A DNA stretch of 64,000 nucleotides from Misgurnus anguillicaudatus. Its lineage: Eukaryota > Chordata > Actinopteri > Cypriniformes > Cobitidae. Positions 14,101-29,100 of this stretch are shown here, piece by piece. The notes under the pieces were generated by a model. It saw only the letters and a program-made list of their open reading frames with translations, had not been told where the DNA came from and searched no databases. Position numbers and translations under genes: made by a program. The stretch's first letter is position 1. Each line of letters starts with the position of its first letter. Where the stretch lies: contig NC_073358.2 in NCBI RefSeq assembly GCF_027580225.2, positions 49,438,001 through 49,502,000 of the forward strand, read 5' to 3'.

Positions 14101-17100
14101 GGGGTATGTGTACTCAATATAAGTCAGATAAAATATGCTTTGCAAGGCCTTGCACATAGATTCACATACACGTAAAAAGATAAACTATACTCCAGGGTAT
14201 CCCGTCATTGAGAAGTTTACATCTCCATCACTTTGTAGGTGCTTGCATCACAGCGACTTTAAAATAAAGGAAGTTTTTGTAATTGAAGGATATTTGCTGG
14301 AATTTAGTTTTTGATTCTTGTCTTCTCCATCTATTTGTAAAGGTTCCTGTCTATCCCAAAAGGCTTCACATACCTCAATGAAAGAGGATACGTCAACAAA
14401 GAGCTGGAAAAATGGCAGAAGGTAATTGCATCAAATATTCAGTTGTCAGTTCATGGTTTTGTGTCAATTTCTTGCTAATGAAGATGTTAATATATTTGTT
14501 CGTCTGTAGGAATATAATCTTAAGTATGTGGACATGATTGAAGAACAGTTGAACGAAGCTCTGACGACATATCGCAAGCCTGTCGACGGAGACAACTACG
14601 TCCGTCGCAGCAACCAAAGGTTTCGGTGTTACCTATAACGTGAAAATAACATTAACAATAACTGAAAAGGCGATTTGACGTTACACAAAACTAAATTCAT
14701 TGTACACTTATTATTTTAACTAAGATTTTTTCATGTTATAGGTTACAACGGCCAAATGTGTTTCTTCCCGTTCATTTATATGGGCAGCTGGTACATGATA
14801 AAACAGGCTGTCTCCTATTAGAAGCACAGGTGTGTATTTATTTATACGCTCTTTGTATCGCTGTCTGAAATCCTGCGTTTTTTTTCTTTTATGTGTAAAT
14901 ATTTGCATTGTGTTTGCTAGGGAGTCATTCAGGATCTCTGCTGTGCTGTTCGTTCTCCAGTGTTGGATAAATGGGAAGGCATTAAACAACTGAAAGCTGT
15001 GCTTTGGGCTCTGGTCTGTTATGTTTTTAGCATCTCTAACTTATGAATTATAATTTCATGAACTTCATGTGCTTATGATGTTTAAAATATGCATTTTTAG
15101 GGTAACATTGGCAGCTCTAACTGGGGGCTCAACCTTCTGCAGGAGGAAAATGTGCTTCCAGATATCATAGCTCTGGCACAGCACTGCGAGGTTTTGTCCA
15201 TACGCGGGTAACTTATATATGCATTATCAAATTCCTTACCTACCTCTTTATAACTTAAGTTATATGCACATTTTTAACCGCATATTTGTTTTGCCAAAGC
15301 GTCCACATACAAAAACAATTATTTACATATTGTGCCTTAAATAAATGGTAACAGTTTACTTGAAGAGGTGTTCATAAGACTGACATGACACCTTCATAAT
15401 AATGACATGACATGTGCCATGAAAATGAAGGAGATTATATGCACATTTATGCCTTTTAGTGTCATTTGTTCAATTATGTCATTTTTAATGCAAAGATGAC
15501 ATTGTTTGAGATGTCTTTGTTATAACAACTTGACACAAACCAATAAATCAAAACTTTTCATAAATCTGTCATAAACATGACATAGTAGAATAATTATCAA
15601 ACTTAAGAAACTACCTAGCTTTATGGGTTAACATTACATTACATTAAACTGTCAATTAATATCATTAAGTGTTACTAATACTATGTCAAAAAGATTATTC
15701 TTAACTTTATGTATGTGCACAAAACATAAAAAACTTGACAACTAACAGAACTTGTCCTTCCTTACACAGAGGGTTCTGAAATTTTCTGACATAGAAGAAA
15801 AATCTAACAAAACATGTAATTAATTAATTTAAATAAATGTTTTCCATTGATATGGACCCAAAACTGCATGGGTTAACCCATTATTGTACTGATTAAACTT
15901 AATTTTAGGTAAATCGGTCTCCAAATGCAATAAAATATAATTGTATCAATTTTAATTATTATTATTATTGAATGATTGATTTGTTATTTGTTAAACACAT
16001 GGAGAAACTTTAAAAAACATTATCAACTGAAGAATATTCATGTCACTGTTATAAAATGATTTGACAAAGTATTCACAAGTTTTCACAATGACATTTTACT
16101 GACAAATTATATTTGTACCATTGTAGTTGAGGTCAAGAAAAATATTTATGACGCTGTTATAAAACTATTTGACAAAGTATTAACACTTAATGACATTTTA
16201 ATGACTTATTATACTGTATTCGTACAACTGTAGTTGAGGTCAAGAAAAATATTCATGACACTGTTATAAAACTATTTGACAAAGTATTAACACTTAATGA
16301 CATTTTAATGACTTATTATACTGTATTCGTACAACTGTAGTTGAGGTCAAGAAAAATATTTATGACGCTGTTATAAAACTATTTGACAAAGTATTAACAC
16401 TTAATGACATTTTAATGACTTATTATACTGTATTCGTACAACTGTAGTTGAGGTCAAGAAAAATATTCATGACACTGTTATAAAACTATTTGACAAAGTA
16501 TTAACACTTAATGACATTTTAATGAAAAATTATATTTGTACCACTGTAGTTGAGGTCAAGAAAAGTATTCATGACGCTGTTATAAAACTATATGACAAAG
16601 CATTAACACTTAATGACATTTTAATGACAAATTATATTTGTACCACTGTAGTTGAGGTCAAGAAAAGTATTCATGACGCTGTTATAAAACTATATGACAA
16701 AGCATTAACACTTAATGACATTTTAATGACAAATTATATTTGTACCACTGTAGTTGAGGTCAAGAAAAATATTCATGACGACGTTATAAAACTATATGAA
16801 AGAGTATTAACACTTAAGGACATTTTAATGACAAATTATATTTGTATCACTGTAGTTGAGGTCAAGAAAAATATTCATGACACTGTTATAAAACTATTTG
16901 ACAAAGTATTAACACTTAATGACATTTTAATGAAAAATTATATTTGTACCACTGTAGTTGAGGTCAAGAAAAGTATTCATGACGCTGTTATAAAACTATA
17001 TGACAAAGCATTAACACTTAATGACATTTTAATGACAATGTGTCATATCATGTCAGTCTAATGAACACCCCTTCAAGTGAAGTGTTACCAAATAAACTAA

Positions 17101-20100
17101 TATAGCTATTGTGCAAAATGCATTACACAGTGTATATTTAATTTATGAATTTTCCATGCAGTACGTGTCTGTATGTTCTGGGCGTGATCAGCCAGACGAG
17201 GCAGGGCAGCGACGTGCTCAAGGTTTTAGGATGGGACTCCGTACGGCACAGCCGCAGACAAAAGTGGCCCGTTGTCCCTGAAGAGGTGGACGCACCTCTG
17301 CCCAGTGAACTTTCATCTGTGCCCAGCACGCTCAGCCTCACCTCGGAGTCCACCGGCTCACGGCACAACAGCGAGAGCGAAAGTCAACCGAGTGAGTTAA
17401 GATGAGATTGTTAAATGAGACACACATTGGTCGATAAAACCGTGAATATACATTTACACAGTAATCCTAAATTTGTGTTCCAGGTTTTTATTTGGAAGAT
17501 GGTCGCGAAGGGTTGGACATGTACGACGACTCTTCGCTTTGCATACACGCGAAACCTCCAAAGGACAGAAGTCCTTTTACCATGTTGACCCCGTCGCACA
17601 TCAGAAATCGTTTTCTGAACTCTCTTTCTCTCCCCATTAAAAAGGGGCGAAGCTCCGGTGACTCCAAAGGCACAACTAATTCAGGAAAGTCACCCGAGGA
17701 GCTGAGGCTCATCCGGAGAAACCGTACGGCAACCGAACCTTCGAACTACTCTCCTGGCCGCTCGTTTAAGAGCCGCAGTCAGAGCTTTAACACGGACACG
17801 ACCACCAGCGGCATCAGTTCCATGAGCTCCTCGCCGTCCCGGGAGCAGGCTGTCGCCATGGATACGGACTGCGCCAGCCTCAACACAGTGGTGAGCGCCA
17901 AAACGGTGAAAATGCAAGACTCGCTCAGTCCTTACTCTGGCCGCGGCCACATCCCGTTGTCGAAGTCCAATTCCACGTCCCTGGTTCCGCCCGGGTCGGC
18001 ACACACGCTTCCCCGCAGGGCGCATTCGCTGAAATCCCCCTCTGTGGCCACCATCAATAGCCTAGTGGATTGCAGCTATATGTACACGAGTCAACGTGAT
18101 GCGTTGGGCTACGACATGCTGAAACGTCTGCAGCAGCAGAGGATCCATCCTTCTCTTTCCCACAGCGAAGCTTTGGCTTCTCCAGCTAAAGACGTTTTGT
18201 TTACGGACACGATCACCATGAAAACACGCAGCCTTGATTCACGATTCACCCCGCGCGGGTACGTAAACTTTTATTTGTTGTATCTGGCATATTTAGTACA
18301 TGTTTGAGTGTCCATGAGATCTATTGGGTGACGCTTTATTTTGATAAGCCACTTTAGACATTTAACTTGGCGATGGTCAACTACCAGTCATTAGACAGGG
18401 TTCTTGAAGTCCTTGAAAGTTTGTGAATCGGGGGAAATAATTCAAGGCTCTGAGAAGTTTTTGAAAATATACATACATAAGTCCCTTTCACACATACAGT
18501 CTTTACTGGTAATTTACTGGTAAATTGCAGTTAACAGATCATGTGTGAACAGAACCTTTCCGGTAAATCAGTGCTCCCAATTTACCAGTAAGACAGGTTG
18601 TAAGATTACCAGTAATTTACTGGTAAGCGCTGTGTGTGAACGAAAATTATAGGATTACCGGCATTTAGAACGGACGACGTCAGACCGTGCTGACAGCTTC
18701 GGGCCAATCATAGCGTTTTAATACAGATGACGCGTTTACCCCCGCACTGTTTACAGACGTTTCCACACACATGCTGCTTGAAAGTTGAGCACACCTGAAG
18801 TTTACGTCCACATTTCTTCACCAAAGTTGTTTAAAACAGCTTACCGCAGAATTGCCGACATCCTTAGCACGCCCTCTGTGAAGCCTAACGTGCAAACAGT
18901 ATTGTTGTTAAAAACGCATTTTCGGTTTGACGTCGTCTCATTCAATGTTTGTTTGGTCATGAGCAACTTCGCGACTGTTTACCACAGACGTGAAAACAGC
19001 AAAATACGGACCGTGGATATGAACGACGTGGATTGTTTACAAATACAACACTGAGCTCGCCGCGTGCTACAGGTACTTCCGCTTTCTCAACGAATTTACC
19101 GGTATTTTGATACTGATGTGTGAATGATGTCTTACTGGTAAAATAACGGAACGCCACCGCGTGTGTGAACAGCACATTTTTGGATTTACTGGTAAATTCA
19201 TTCTGGTAAATTCATGGTAATTTACCATAATTACTGTGTGAAAGAGGCTATAGATACATGTCATTGAAAGTGCTTGAATCTATTTTATGCAAGAAGTTTT
19301 CTGGACAAAAATCCATATTATTCTCTGTGTAGTGTATGGTAATATCATGAAACTTCTAGACGTTTTAAGCACACGTGCTAAACTGTTCGCATTAAATCTT
19401 CTGTATGCGAATCTTGATTCATACCAAAATGCTTTTTTGCATAGTTGTGTTTGACACATGAAAACGTCTCGGGTTACGTATGTAACTGTTGTTCCCTGAG
19501 AAGGGATCGAGACGCTGCGTCTCCCTTGCCATACTTCCTGCGTCCCTGTAACTCCGTCTTTGCCAATATTTTAGATAGTGATATACTTTCTGGCTCCCGC
19601 GTCACGCTGTTGTTGTAGTTAAGCCTCACCATTGGTTGAATTTGATATACACATTCAGACGCACCTGGAGGCGTCCCAAAAGTGTCACCGCAGTGACGCA
19701 GCGCAAGTTCCTTCAAAAGGGAACTGTAACAATGTATCTTAAAAGGTAACACAATGTAATCTTGCTCTCACTTGAAATGTGTCCCCACAATTAGTCCTTG
19801 AATTTGAGGATATTGGACCTGGAAGGTCCTTGAATTTGAAATTAACTAAGGCGTGGGAAGTCTATTAGTTGACTGCCTGCTTATTATCTACCAACACTTC
19901 TTTGTGAAGATCCACCAACAGACATTAAACTGACTAGGAGTAATTTAGCAATTACATGTGAACTTATTCTACTTACCTCAACCCATTTACAGTCTAGTAA
20001 AGGGGTGGTCCCACTACACTTTCTTTCCATTGACTTCCATTCATACGCGCCATATTTAATTCTGGTGAACTCTGACTTGCGAATTTGTATCAAGTCAGAC

Positions 20101-23100
20101 ATGTGACCAGTAGAAAACCAGTACATCACAAGGTGACGTTTCTCTTTACCGAAAAGCAATGATGGTAGGACGAAGTGCCAATGCCCATATTCGCAGCAAT
20201 GTCCGAAAAATATTTGCATGCTTAAAGTGTAGTGTGACCGCTACTTATTGACCCAAATAAGAGTCTGCTTGGCGTTATATAAATCAGACTCTTGTATAAG
20301 GAATTTTGGGTGTTTTTTCTTTGCTGGTCCTAGGTGTTCTCGTAAAAGGTTCAGCTACTCTGGACCGCTAAGCTCTCGTCGCAGAGTATCCAGAACCCTG
20401 GTACCATGGTGGGTGAGGCGGCACTAAATTAGGTTCCCTCATTATTTTGGACCTGCTGTCGAGTATACTGTAGACTCACAGCATCACATCATATAGAAGT
20501 ACAGTTAGTTGTTCCCAATACTCGTAATTTTTTCCATCTTTCAGTTATTCGCTCTCTTTCTAGTGTGTAACTGGATATACAGTACATACTCTTAGGGGCT
20601 GTTTACACTTGGTATTAAGATGTGTTTTCATCGATCGGATCACAAGTGGACGAGAGAGACACATCACGTTTACACCTGGTATTTAAATCAGTCTCTTTTG
20701 TCCACTTTCGACCGCTTCTGTCCTGAATACTGTAAGGGGGCGGTCTGTCAAGACGATGGGCGAGTCTCTCCGCTGTCATTTAAACACGAACGGGAGTAAT
20801 GATGAGTTTATATGGATGCGAACTAATATTATGTCGGAGTCCACTGCTTGTGTTGTAAATAAACATGCTGCACAGTATTTTGTACATGTATTTGTTAGAG
20901 CTTTCTCTGAATTTTCAGCGCAATTGATGAAATAGTATCGCCCAACTTTCACACGCTTGCAAAATGAAACTGCGGAGATCAGCCGCTTTAGTTTTATCAA
21001 TTGAATGGCTAAAAATAGCACTGTTCACTGTGTGTTCACGCCAGAAGTCAGAAAAGACGTAAAACATTGTGTTCAGTACCTCAGATTAGATAAATGGCCG
21101 GACCGAAGGCAGTCACGTGCGGCTGTTCGAACACATTCAATCACATGTGCATTTACACTACAAAAGCATTCCGATTGAAAGGAGTTTCGACTACCTCTGA
21201 ATGTGGTCGAAAGTGGACGAGCTCAAAACGTTTTGAACATCGTTTTTACCTGGCATTAACGTCGTCCACTTGTGATCCGATCGATGAAAACGCATGTTAA
21301 CAGCCTCTTAGCCACAAACTAGTATGTGTAGTATAGGAACAGGGTGCTTGAATTTAAAGATGTGCATTAGTTTCAACCTGAGCACTGAATCTCAAATTGT
21401 GATGTCGCACGTAGCGTGTTGACATGAAGTAGAGATTTCAGACTATAAATCTTTTCTGCTTGTCTTGGCTTTACTCGTAGGTTTTTGAAAGCTTTAAGTT
21501 TTGCGTCTCTGGATAAGGAGGACTTGTTGAGTCCGATAAGTCACGCCAGCCTGCATCGCTCTTCTTCTCTGCGCTCCATGGTACCCAACCCCACCTTTGG
21601 CTGCAGCGAGGATTACATCGGCCTCGCTTTGCCCATGGACATCAACCACATATTTCAGGTACAGTGCATTCATCTTAAAGGGGACATATCATGAAAATTT
21701 GACTTTTTCCATGTTTAAGTGCTATAATTGGGTCCCCAGTGCTTCTATCAACTTAGAAAATGTGAAAAAGATCAACCCAGTAACTTAGTTTTGGTAAACC
21801 AAGCATGTGAAAAAATAGCTCATTGAAATTTGGCTTCCCTTGTGATGTCAGAAGGGCATAATAATAAACAGCACTGCCATTTAGTGCAGTGATCACTAAA
21901 TTTGCATTTAAAGGACATTTTTGCTCACACCTACAAAGTGTCAATTTTAACATGCTATAATAAATTATCTATATAGTATATTGAGCTAAGACTTCACATA
22001 CGTACTCTGGGATTTATTTGACATCTTAAAAAAGTATTGTGAAATGTCCATTTTAAAGCCCCCCTGTGCTGAAAATCAAGTTTTTATTGTTGTTTATATG
22101 TCTGTGTGGTGTTTTTAATATGCTTTAAGAAAAACCATGTACAAATTCATCATTCAACCGCATTGCTGAGTATTGGAAAAACCACGGTTTCCTAAGTTAC
22201 TAACAAATCACATCATCATGAGTGGATCAGTAGTTTGAGCCATAGATATTATACATATGGATGCCGCATAGACTCAGTGCTGAAACGATTGCAGCACTGT
22301 GTGATGCTCGCACCTGTAAACCATGTAAGCGCAAAAAAATTATGTTGCAAATGCGCAGTTCACATATGCATTGTGTGAAATCGGAGCAGTTATGTGTCTG
22401 CAATCGCCAAATGTAACATATATTTACATTTATACAACAGTACTTTTTGGTTCTTGAATCTGGGCTAAGAGCTATGCGATATTCTACTGATAACGGCACA
22501 GTAACCCCTTCACCTTTCGTATCATTCCGCCACCTAGTGAATGGAGGTCCTTTAAACAGGCTCATCTCTGAATGGAAAAACTGCATGCACACACGGACAC
22601 ACAGAGACGCGCTGTTTTTAAACACTCTCCGTGTGTCTCATTAGTTCACTAGATCGTAAACCAGTCTGTGAATCCCAATCGGAAGTTATTATTCCGTCAA
22701 AGATCAGCGCTCTTGGATGTTACGTTAAACTTAATGGGAGTAATGTCTTGTCACATCGTGTGGACGATTAACACTTGGAAAGAGGGATGTAAACAATACT
22801 TTTTTCTGGAGCGATCTCTCTTCTCAGAACACGAAAACACCGTGGAACTGCAGGTAAGCACCGCAGCTTTTAAATGTGGACATTGATCATTTATTTAATC
22901 GTGACGTGACTATAAAAACATGTTATGAGATATCGCCACTGATATATTTATAAGCAGCATGCAAAAACATCTCTCTGACACTTATAAAAAACAGGTTTAT
23001 ATAGTACTGAGAAGAACAAAGTCTAATAATAATCGAGTGCTCGTATCGCGTTAAGATTAAATGGTAAACCAATAGTAACATTATATAAGTATAGTTTTAT

Positions 23101-26100
23101 TCACTTTTACATCGCGCCAAAACAATAACAACACAAAAGACACTAAATATGAATAAGAAAACAAGTAATAGTTTCATCATGACACCAAATACTGCTGATT
23201 TGATCTCATTTTTGACCATCAAACACAGACAGGGCCAACATCAGAGCCAGGGAATCCCTGTCAGAGATGTAGCCCAGATGTGGTCAGCGGGGCGAGTGAA
23301 CACTGACGTCCGCTCATGCTCTGGTTCTCGTACCGAATCTTGCTAAGCAAACGTTCACACAGGCGCTATCTTTACTAATCGACTGCAGATTTAAATATAA
23401 TAAATATATATTCTCGACTGAACTAATCTTAAAACTACACTTTGTGACCAAGAAACATTAATATAAAGAAACGGCTATTCCGTCCATTGAGTTATTATGA
23501 GATTCAAAGCAGCCGAAAGTGTTACCTGTCATTCTGGCCGCTCTCAAATCCGTGGCGGAAGAAAGTAGTTCCCAAACAAAGAGGCTTTTAAAATAACTCC
23601 GTTGTTGTTTTCTAGTTTTTTTCAAACGTGTGCTGTCGAACTGTTGTATAAAAGCAATATCACTCTCGGAGTCGTGTGATATAGCTCTATATCATCATGG
23701 CTGTGATTAGGCCAGAGGCACGAGGCCGTATATATCAATGGTCCGAACTGTGCGATTGAGTAGAGGTGGGGAATAATTTGCATATTCATAGATCTGTGTA
23801 TAGTATACGAAATAAGGCAAGGGTGTAGATTTGCATTTAGGCAGTTTTAAAGCATGAAGAAATTACTGCCAAAGGAAAAACTTTTACTTGCGCTATTATG
23901 ATGCTCAAAGATGAGTTTTAAGTGAGAAAATGATTGACTACAGGGGGAATTTAAATCTTTTTGCATTAATTTGTGGAAGATTTAGATGACATTTGCACAA
24001 GACAACTTCAAGTGCACAGCAAAAATGACTTTCTTAGTATTTTTGTCTTGCTTTTATTACAAATATAAAAAAAATCTTAAATCAAGATGCATTTCATTGA
24101 TGAGCAAAATTACCTAAGAAAATGAGTCTAGTTTTTAGCCCAAAAATTATTAAAATTAAGTGAATTAATTTAATTTCCCCCGGGGAAAATACTTTTTCAG
24201 GAAGTGATTTTTTTGCTCCCTCACTTAAAGACATTACACCCCAATCACGCTGATAAGTCGCTTGAGTTTTTTATTAGTATTTATTGATTATATTTAATTA
24301 AATTTTTCAGTATCAAATGGTCAAAAAATATTATACTTTATATAAGGATTGATTTTTTTATTTCAGGCAAATTTATGCATTTTAAGTCTTTTCTGTTACA
24401 GACTAAAAAACAATGTTAATAAAGTTATTCTTTGTTGTAAGTTGATCGATATTCCTTTTTTTTGTTTTCTTTTTGTGTTTTCTCAATGTTAATAAGGATA
24501 CAATGTTTTGCAGATGTGTAATTTTATAGACAAATTATACTATTTACAGTCGCAGCGGAGAGTTGGGGGGGGTGCGAAATGTTTACTTAGGGGGGGGGGG
24601 GGCGTGACAGAAAATAATTGAGAAGCACTGGGGTAAGCAAACAATATTGAACTTTTTTCAAGAAAAATTCATCAAAAGCAAACATTTAGCATGAACTAAC
24701 TAAAAAAAATGCTAAATGTTTATATATTTATTAAACCCCCACCCAAAAAAATTGGCAAAACCAATGGAGTAAACCATTTTGTCATTTGGAACAGTTCATG
24801 TTGTTATCAGCTCATGTTTGTTATCTGAAGTCAATATTTCAGTCAATCAAATTTCACTTGTTTTATTTTTTTAGATTAAAGAAACCTCATATTTCCAGAA
24901 GAGAACAAGCCCCCCTGCCGGAGAGAAATCATCCAGATTTCTTTTTGGAGAAACGGATGGTAAACTGATCATTATTTTAACATTAAATGAGTATTAACTC
25001 ATATGAGCGTTTAGTATAAATCCATCTGTGTTTTTTAGAGTCGTGTCGTGGTCCTGCCCTGAAGCAGCAGGTCAGCATCACAGAGCTGTTAAACAGCAGC
25101 CGGTCAGATCAGCATCATCTGTTGTGTGATGATGAGACTACAGGTTTACAGGAGCACACAGAGGAGAACTGCCTGTACTGCAGCGCTCTTACTGCACTCG
25201 GCTCATACACAAACAACCATCTGAATAACACACACACTCGCACAGGTAAATACAACACACCAGCACTCCCACCTTATCTACTTTTAAAGGTGCGCTGTGT
25301 AACTTTTAGGAGGATCTCTTGATAGAAATGCAACGTAATAAACATAACTATATTATCAATGGTGTATAAAGACCATACATAATATGAACCATTTTGTTTT
25401 ATTACCTTACAATAAGACATTTTTATCTACACACACCGCGGGTCCCATAACATGGAGGTCGCCATTTTGTGCCGCCATGTTTTTACAGTAGCTCTAAACG
25501 GACATGATGCGTTAAACGACGCAAAGATGAAAGGCAGAAAACAAATCCGGGTGATCAAATGAAGAAACATTATTATTATAATTTTTTTATTATTAGCTTT
25601 GAATCCAGCTTAGGTTCACTGTACAAGTACTTACTAAATAATTGATTTCTGTTCATTTTACCCCCGGAAAAGTTATGGATTGCAGCTTTAATAAAAAAAT
25701 TCTATTCAAATTTAATTCAATTGCATTTTTTACTATGATGCAGTTTTACAGTAAATTATATGTAGTGCAGGCACATATTAATATATTATATATTGTATTA
25801 TAAAAAAAACACATACATACATAATAGTTTTTGCAATACTTACTCCAAAAGCAATCGGATCGGTATAGTCATAGTGCTTGCAAATAAACACGTCTGTTAG
25901 TAAAATCTGTTCTTATACACAATTTTTCTCTCTACTCGCACAGATCTGTGTGAGGGTTTCACTGCGTGGCACGGTCAGCCATCCCATAATCACCTGGAGG
26001 TGGTCGCTCAGTCTAAGTACTCTGGTGTGTCGGGCTGCAGTGATGCAGCTGTGAGTCAGGGCTCGGCCAGCAGCACACCCAGTACTGAACTTATACTGGG

Positions 26101-29100
26101 TAAGACAGATACAATCTATTCCAGAATATTTCACCAAAATATAAATGATAAATGATGTGATGGGCTTTAAGTAAAGGATAATGTAGAGGCAGCCGGTAGT
26201 TATCGGGAAATAAGCCCCGACAGTGTGATCAGGACTGTATCACATTGAAGGGGCTTATTTCCCGATAACTACCGGCTGCCTCTACATTATCCCGCTTATT
26301 ACACGGCTACTTGTCACATAAGAAAAAAAACGGACATGAATATGAATTTTAAACATTTTATTGGCATATTTGTTTTAAATTAACATTTTTATCCTTCCGC
26401 GAAACTTTGCACAGATGCATAAAATGATCGTAATACCTTATTAAGATCCTCTGCTTCATACTTGTCTGTCTCCGTTTTTTCTCTTTTAGCCAGTCTTTGA
26501 GAAGTTTTAATGCCCATTCTGTTTTTTTTGTGTGTTGGCTTCGTAGCTGTCATGCTCTATTTTGTCAAGTTCAGTCTCAGTAAGCTCTCTGTGTCTTGTC
26601 GTTGTTCGTTCTTCTATCCACTGTTTAAATGTTTTGTTTTTTTCCGTACATGTTAAAATTAATGTCAAAATTTTCCATTCTTAATAGTGGTTGTCGAGTG
26701 TTTGTCACAAGATGGTGCCAAACAGTAATCTTTGTTGATCTATATTGGCGCGGAGCGATTTTACTCGTACAAGTAGTACCGGCTATGCGTTATTACTTTA
26801 GAGCGGTTATTATTTGAAAAGAACGAACCTGCAAATGTCTCAACTGACCAATCAGAATCAAGCATTCCAGAGAGCCGTGTAATAAGTAAGGAATAATTGA
26901 CAAAATGGGCCATTGAATTGTAAGAAAATAATGCACACCCAAGGTGCAATGCGACACGACGCGAAGCGGAGTTACACCGCGGCTATGATTTATGTAAGCA
27001 ATAAGGTACGAGAGGCTGTGCTGTATCGTGAATAAGTAACGGCTGAAGGGCGTCGCGTCGTGCCTGCAACCCCTTCAGCCGTTACTTATTCACGATACAG
27101 CACTTGCCTCGAGTACCTTATTGCTTTTATAAAACGGTTACCACACAATATTAAAGTAAAAAAAATATTAGTACAACTTTCATGAAGTTAAATCAATAAA
27201 AGCATTCCTTCCGCTAGAAAAAATAGTCCCTGGCTGCGAACAACAACATGAAAGCTCAAATAAAAACAACAAACTGTTCTCAGACTTTGTCTCATTATAT
27301 GTTTATGTGTTGCTAAGGGTGTTGCTAAGGGCGCAGTGATATTAAATAGACAGTTGGGTGAAGCGGTCATAGCAGTGTTTTATTGTGAATAAAGCACACC
27401 TATTGACCAATCAGAATCAAGGATTGGAACCAACCGTTTTATAATTTCAATTATAAAACGGGCAGTTCTGGTTCTTCATTCTGATTGGTTGAAACGCGTT
27501 CTAAGCCGTGATAAAATACACCGGTAACCTCACGGTTCAGACCACATTACATAAGTATCACTGCGCCACTGTTGCTGCGTACTGATTTATGAGAATAAAC
27601 ACAACAGTCTTTAATCATATTTTTAATTTGTCTACAATTGCACAATTAATGGCGATATCCAAATAAATGTCAATAAATATTGTTGAGTCATCTCGTCAAT
27701 AAAGAGAAAACGTTGTCTGAGGAGTTTATAACTGAAGTTCATACGCCCGCTATTATCCACTGGGTGGCGATCTTTCCCAACTTAAACACTGACGCATTCA
27801 CTGAAAACACCGTGTAGTACTGTTCATGTCTGAATCTGATGATTTCTTACTAAAGTTCTTCACAAAAATGGAATTATCTCCGCTTTTAGCTGAAAATTTG
27901 AGAGGTGATAACTGATAAGAGAACAAATTAAGGTAGGATGAAACTTTTTGTTGTTGTTTGAAAGCGGATGGTCTGTTCTTTCATTTTATATTTATGTTTA
28001 TTTAAAGAAGATAATTTTTCTGTAAGGCATTAAACTAAAACTTTAGCTTCGCGTCGTGCCTAACAACGCCCCTTAGCTGTTATAAAATGCACTGGTAACC
28101 CACTGCTTCTTGGGGTTTATTGCTTTAATAATTCAAAGGACCGGAGTCAATTATTCCTCTTACACCACGATTACCACAAACATTGCTCTGGTGCCTATTC
28201 TTAAGACATTTGACAAGTTAGGTGTGCGGTTACCAAAAATGCATGCATACCCACAGAACATTTCTCAGCCAATCAGAATACATTAAACATACGACGCGAA
28301 GCGGAGTGCCTGGAACCCCCTTGGCTGTTGTGGAGTGCACTGTGACCCCGCTGCTTCGTGGGACTTATTGCTTTTATAAAACAGTTACTTCATATAGGGC
28401 ATATAGGGTTTACACTTGGTTTTAAGATGTGTTTTCATCTGGTATTTAAATCCGTCTCTTTTGTCCACTTTCGACCGCTTCTGTGCTGAATACTATGAGG
28501 GGGTGGTCTGTGAGACGGTGGGCGAGTCTCTCTGCTGTCATTCAAACCCGAGCGGGAGTAATTATGAGTTTATATGGACGCAAACTAATATAATGTCGGA
28601 GTGCACTGCTTGTTTAGCAAGTAAACATGCTGCACAGTGTTTTGTACATGAGTATGTAAGAGCTTTCTTTGAATTTTAGCGCAATTGATGAAATAGGATC
28701 GCGCAACTTTCACACGCTTTCAAACCGAAACTACAGAGATCAGACGCTTTAGTTTTGTCAATGAAAGGCTAAAAATAGCACTGTTTACCGAATGTTCACG
28801 CCAGAAGTCAAAAAAGACGTAAAACTTGTGTTTAATACCTCAGATTAGATAAATGGGCGGAGAAAAGGCGGTCGCGTGTGGCTGTTCGAACGCATTCAAC
28901 CACATGTGCGTTCCGCAACTCCAAAGCGATCCGATCGAAAGTGGTTTCGACCACCTCTGGATGTGGTTCAAAGTGTTCGAAAGTGGACCAGCTCAAAAGT
29001 TTTGAACACCGTTACCCCTGGCATTAACGTCGTCCACTTGTGATCGACGAAAACACATGTTAATGCCAAGTGTAAACAGCCTCATACATAGCAGGATTTC

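Noticed and set aside
16522..17061. 179-residue ORF of five near-identical 34-residue repeats
   Set aside because: It is produced by the 102-bp minisatellite inside a TIR element; upstream units are out of frame and there is no promoter, splice or homology support.
17690..18025. Minus-strand Arg/Ala-rich ORF
   Set aside because: Antisense shadow of the GC-rich rictor linker exon.
26165..28420. CRISPR-like array of repeats
   Set aside because: Repeats are inverted, unequally spaced and in a vertebrate intron; this is a cluster of foldback elements.
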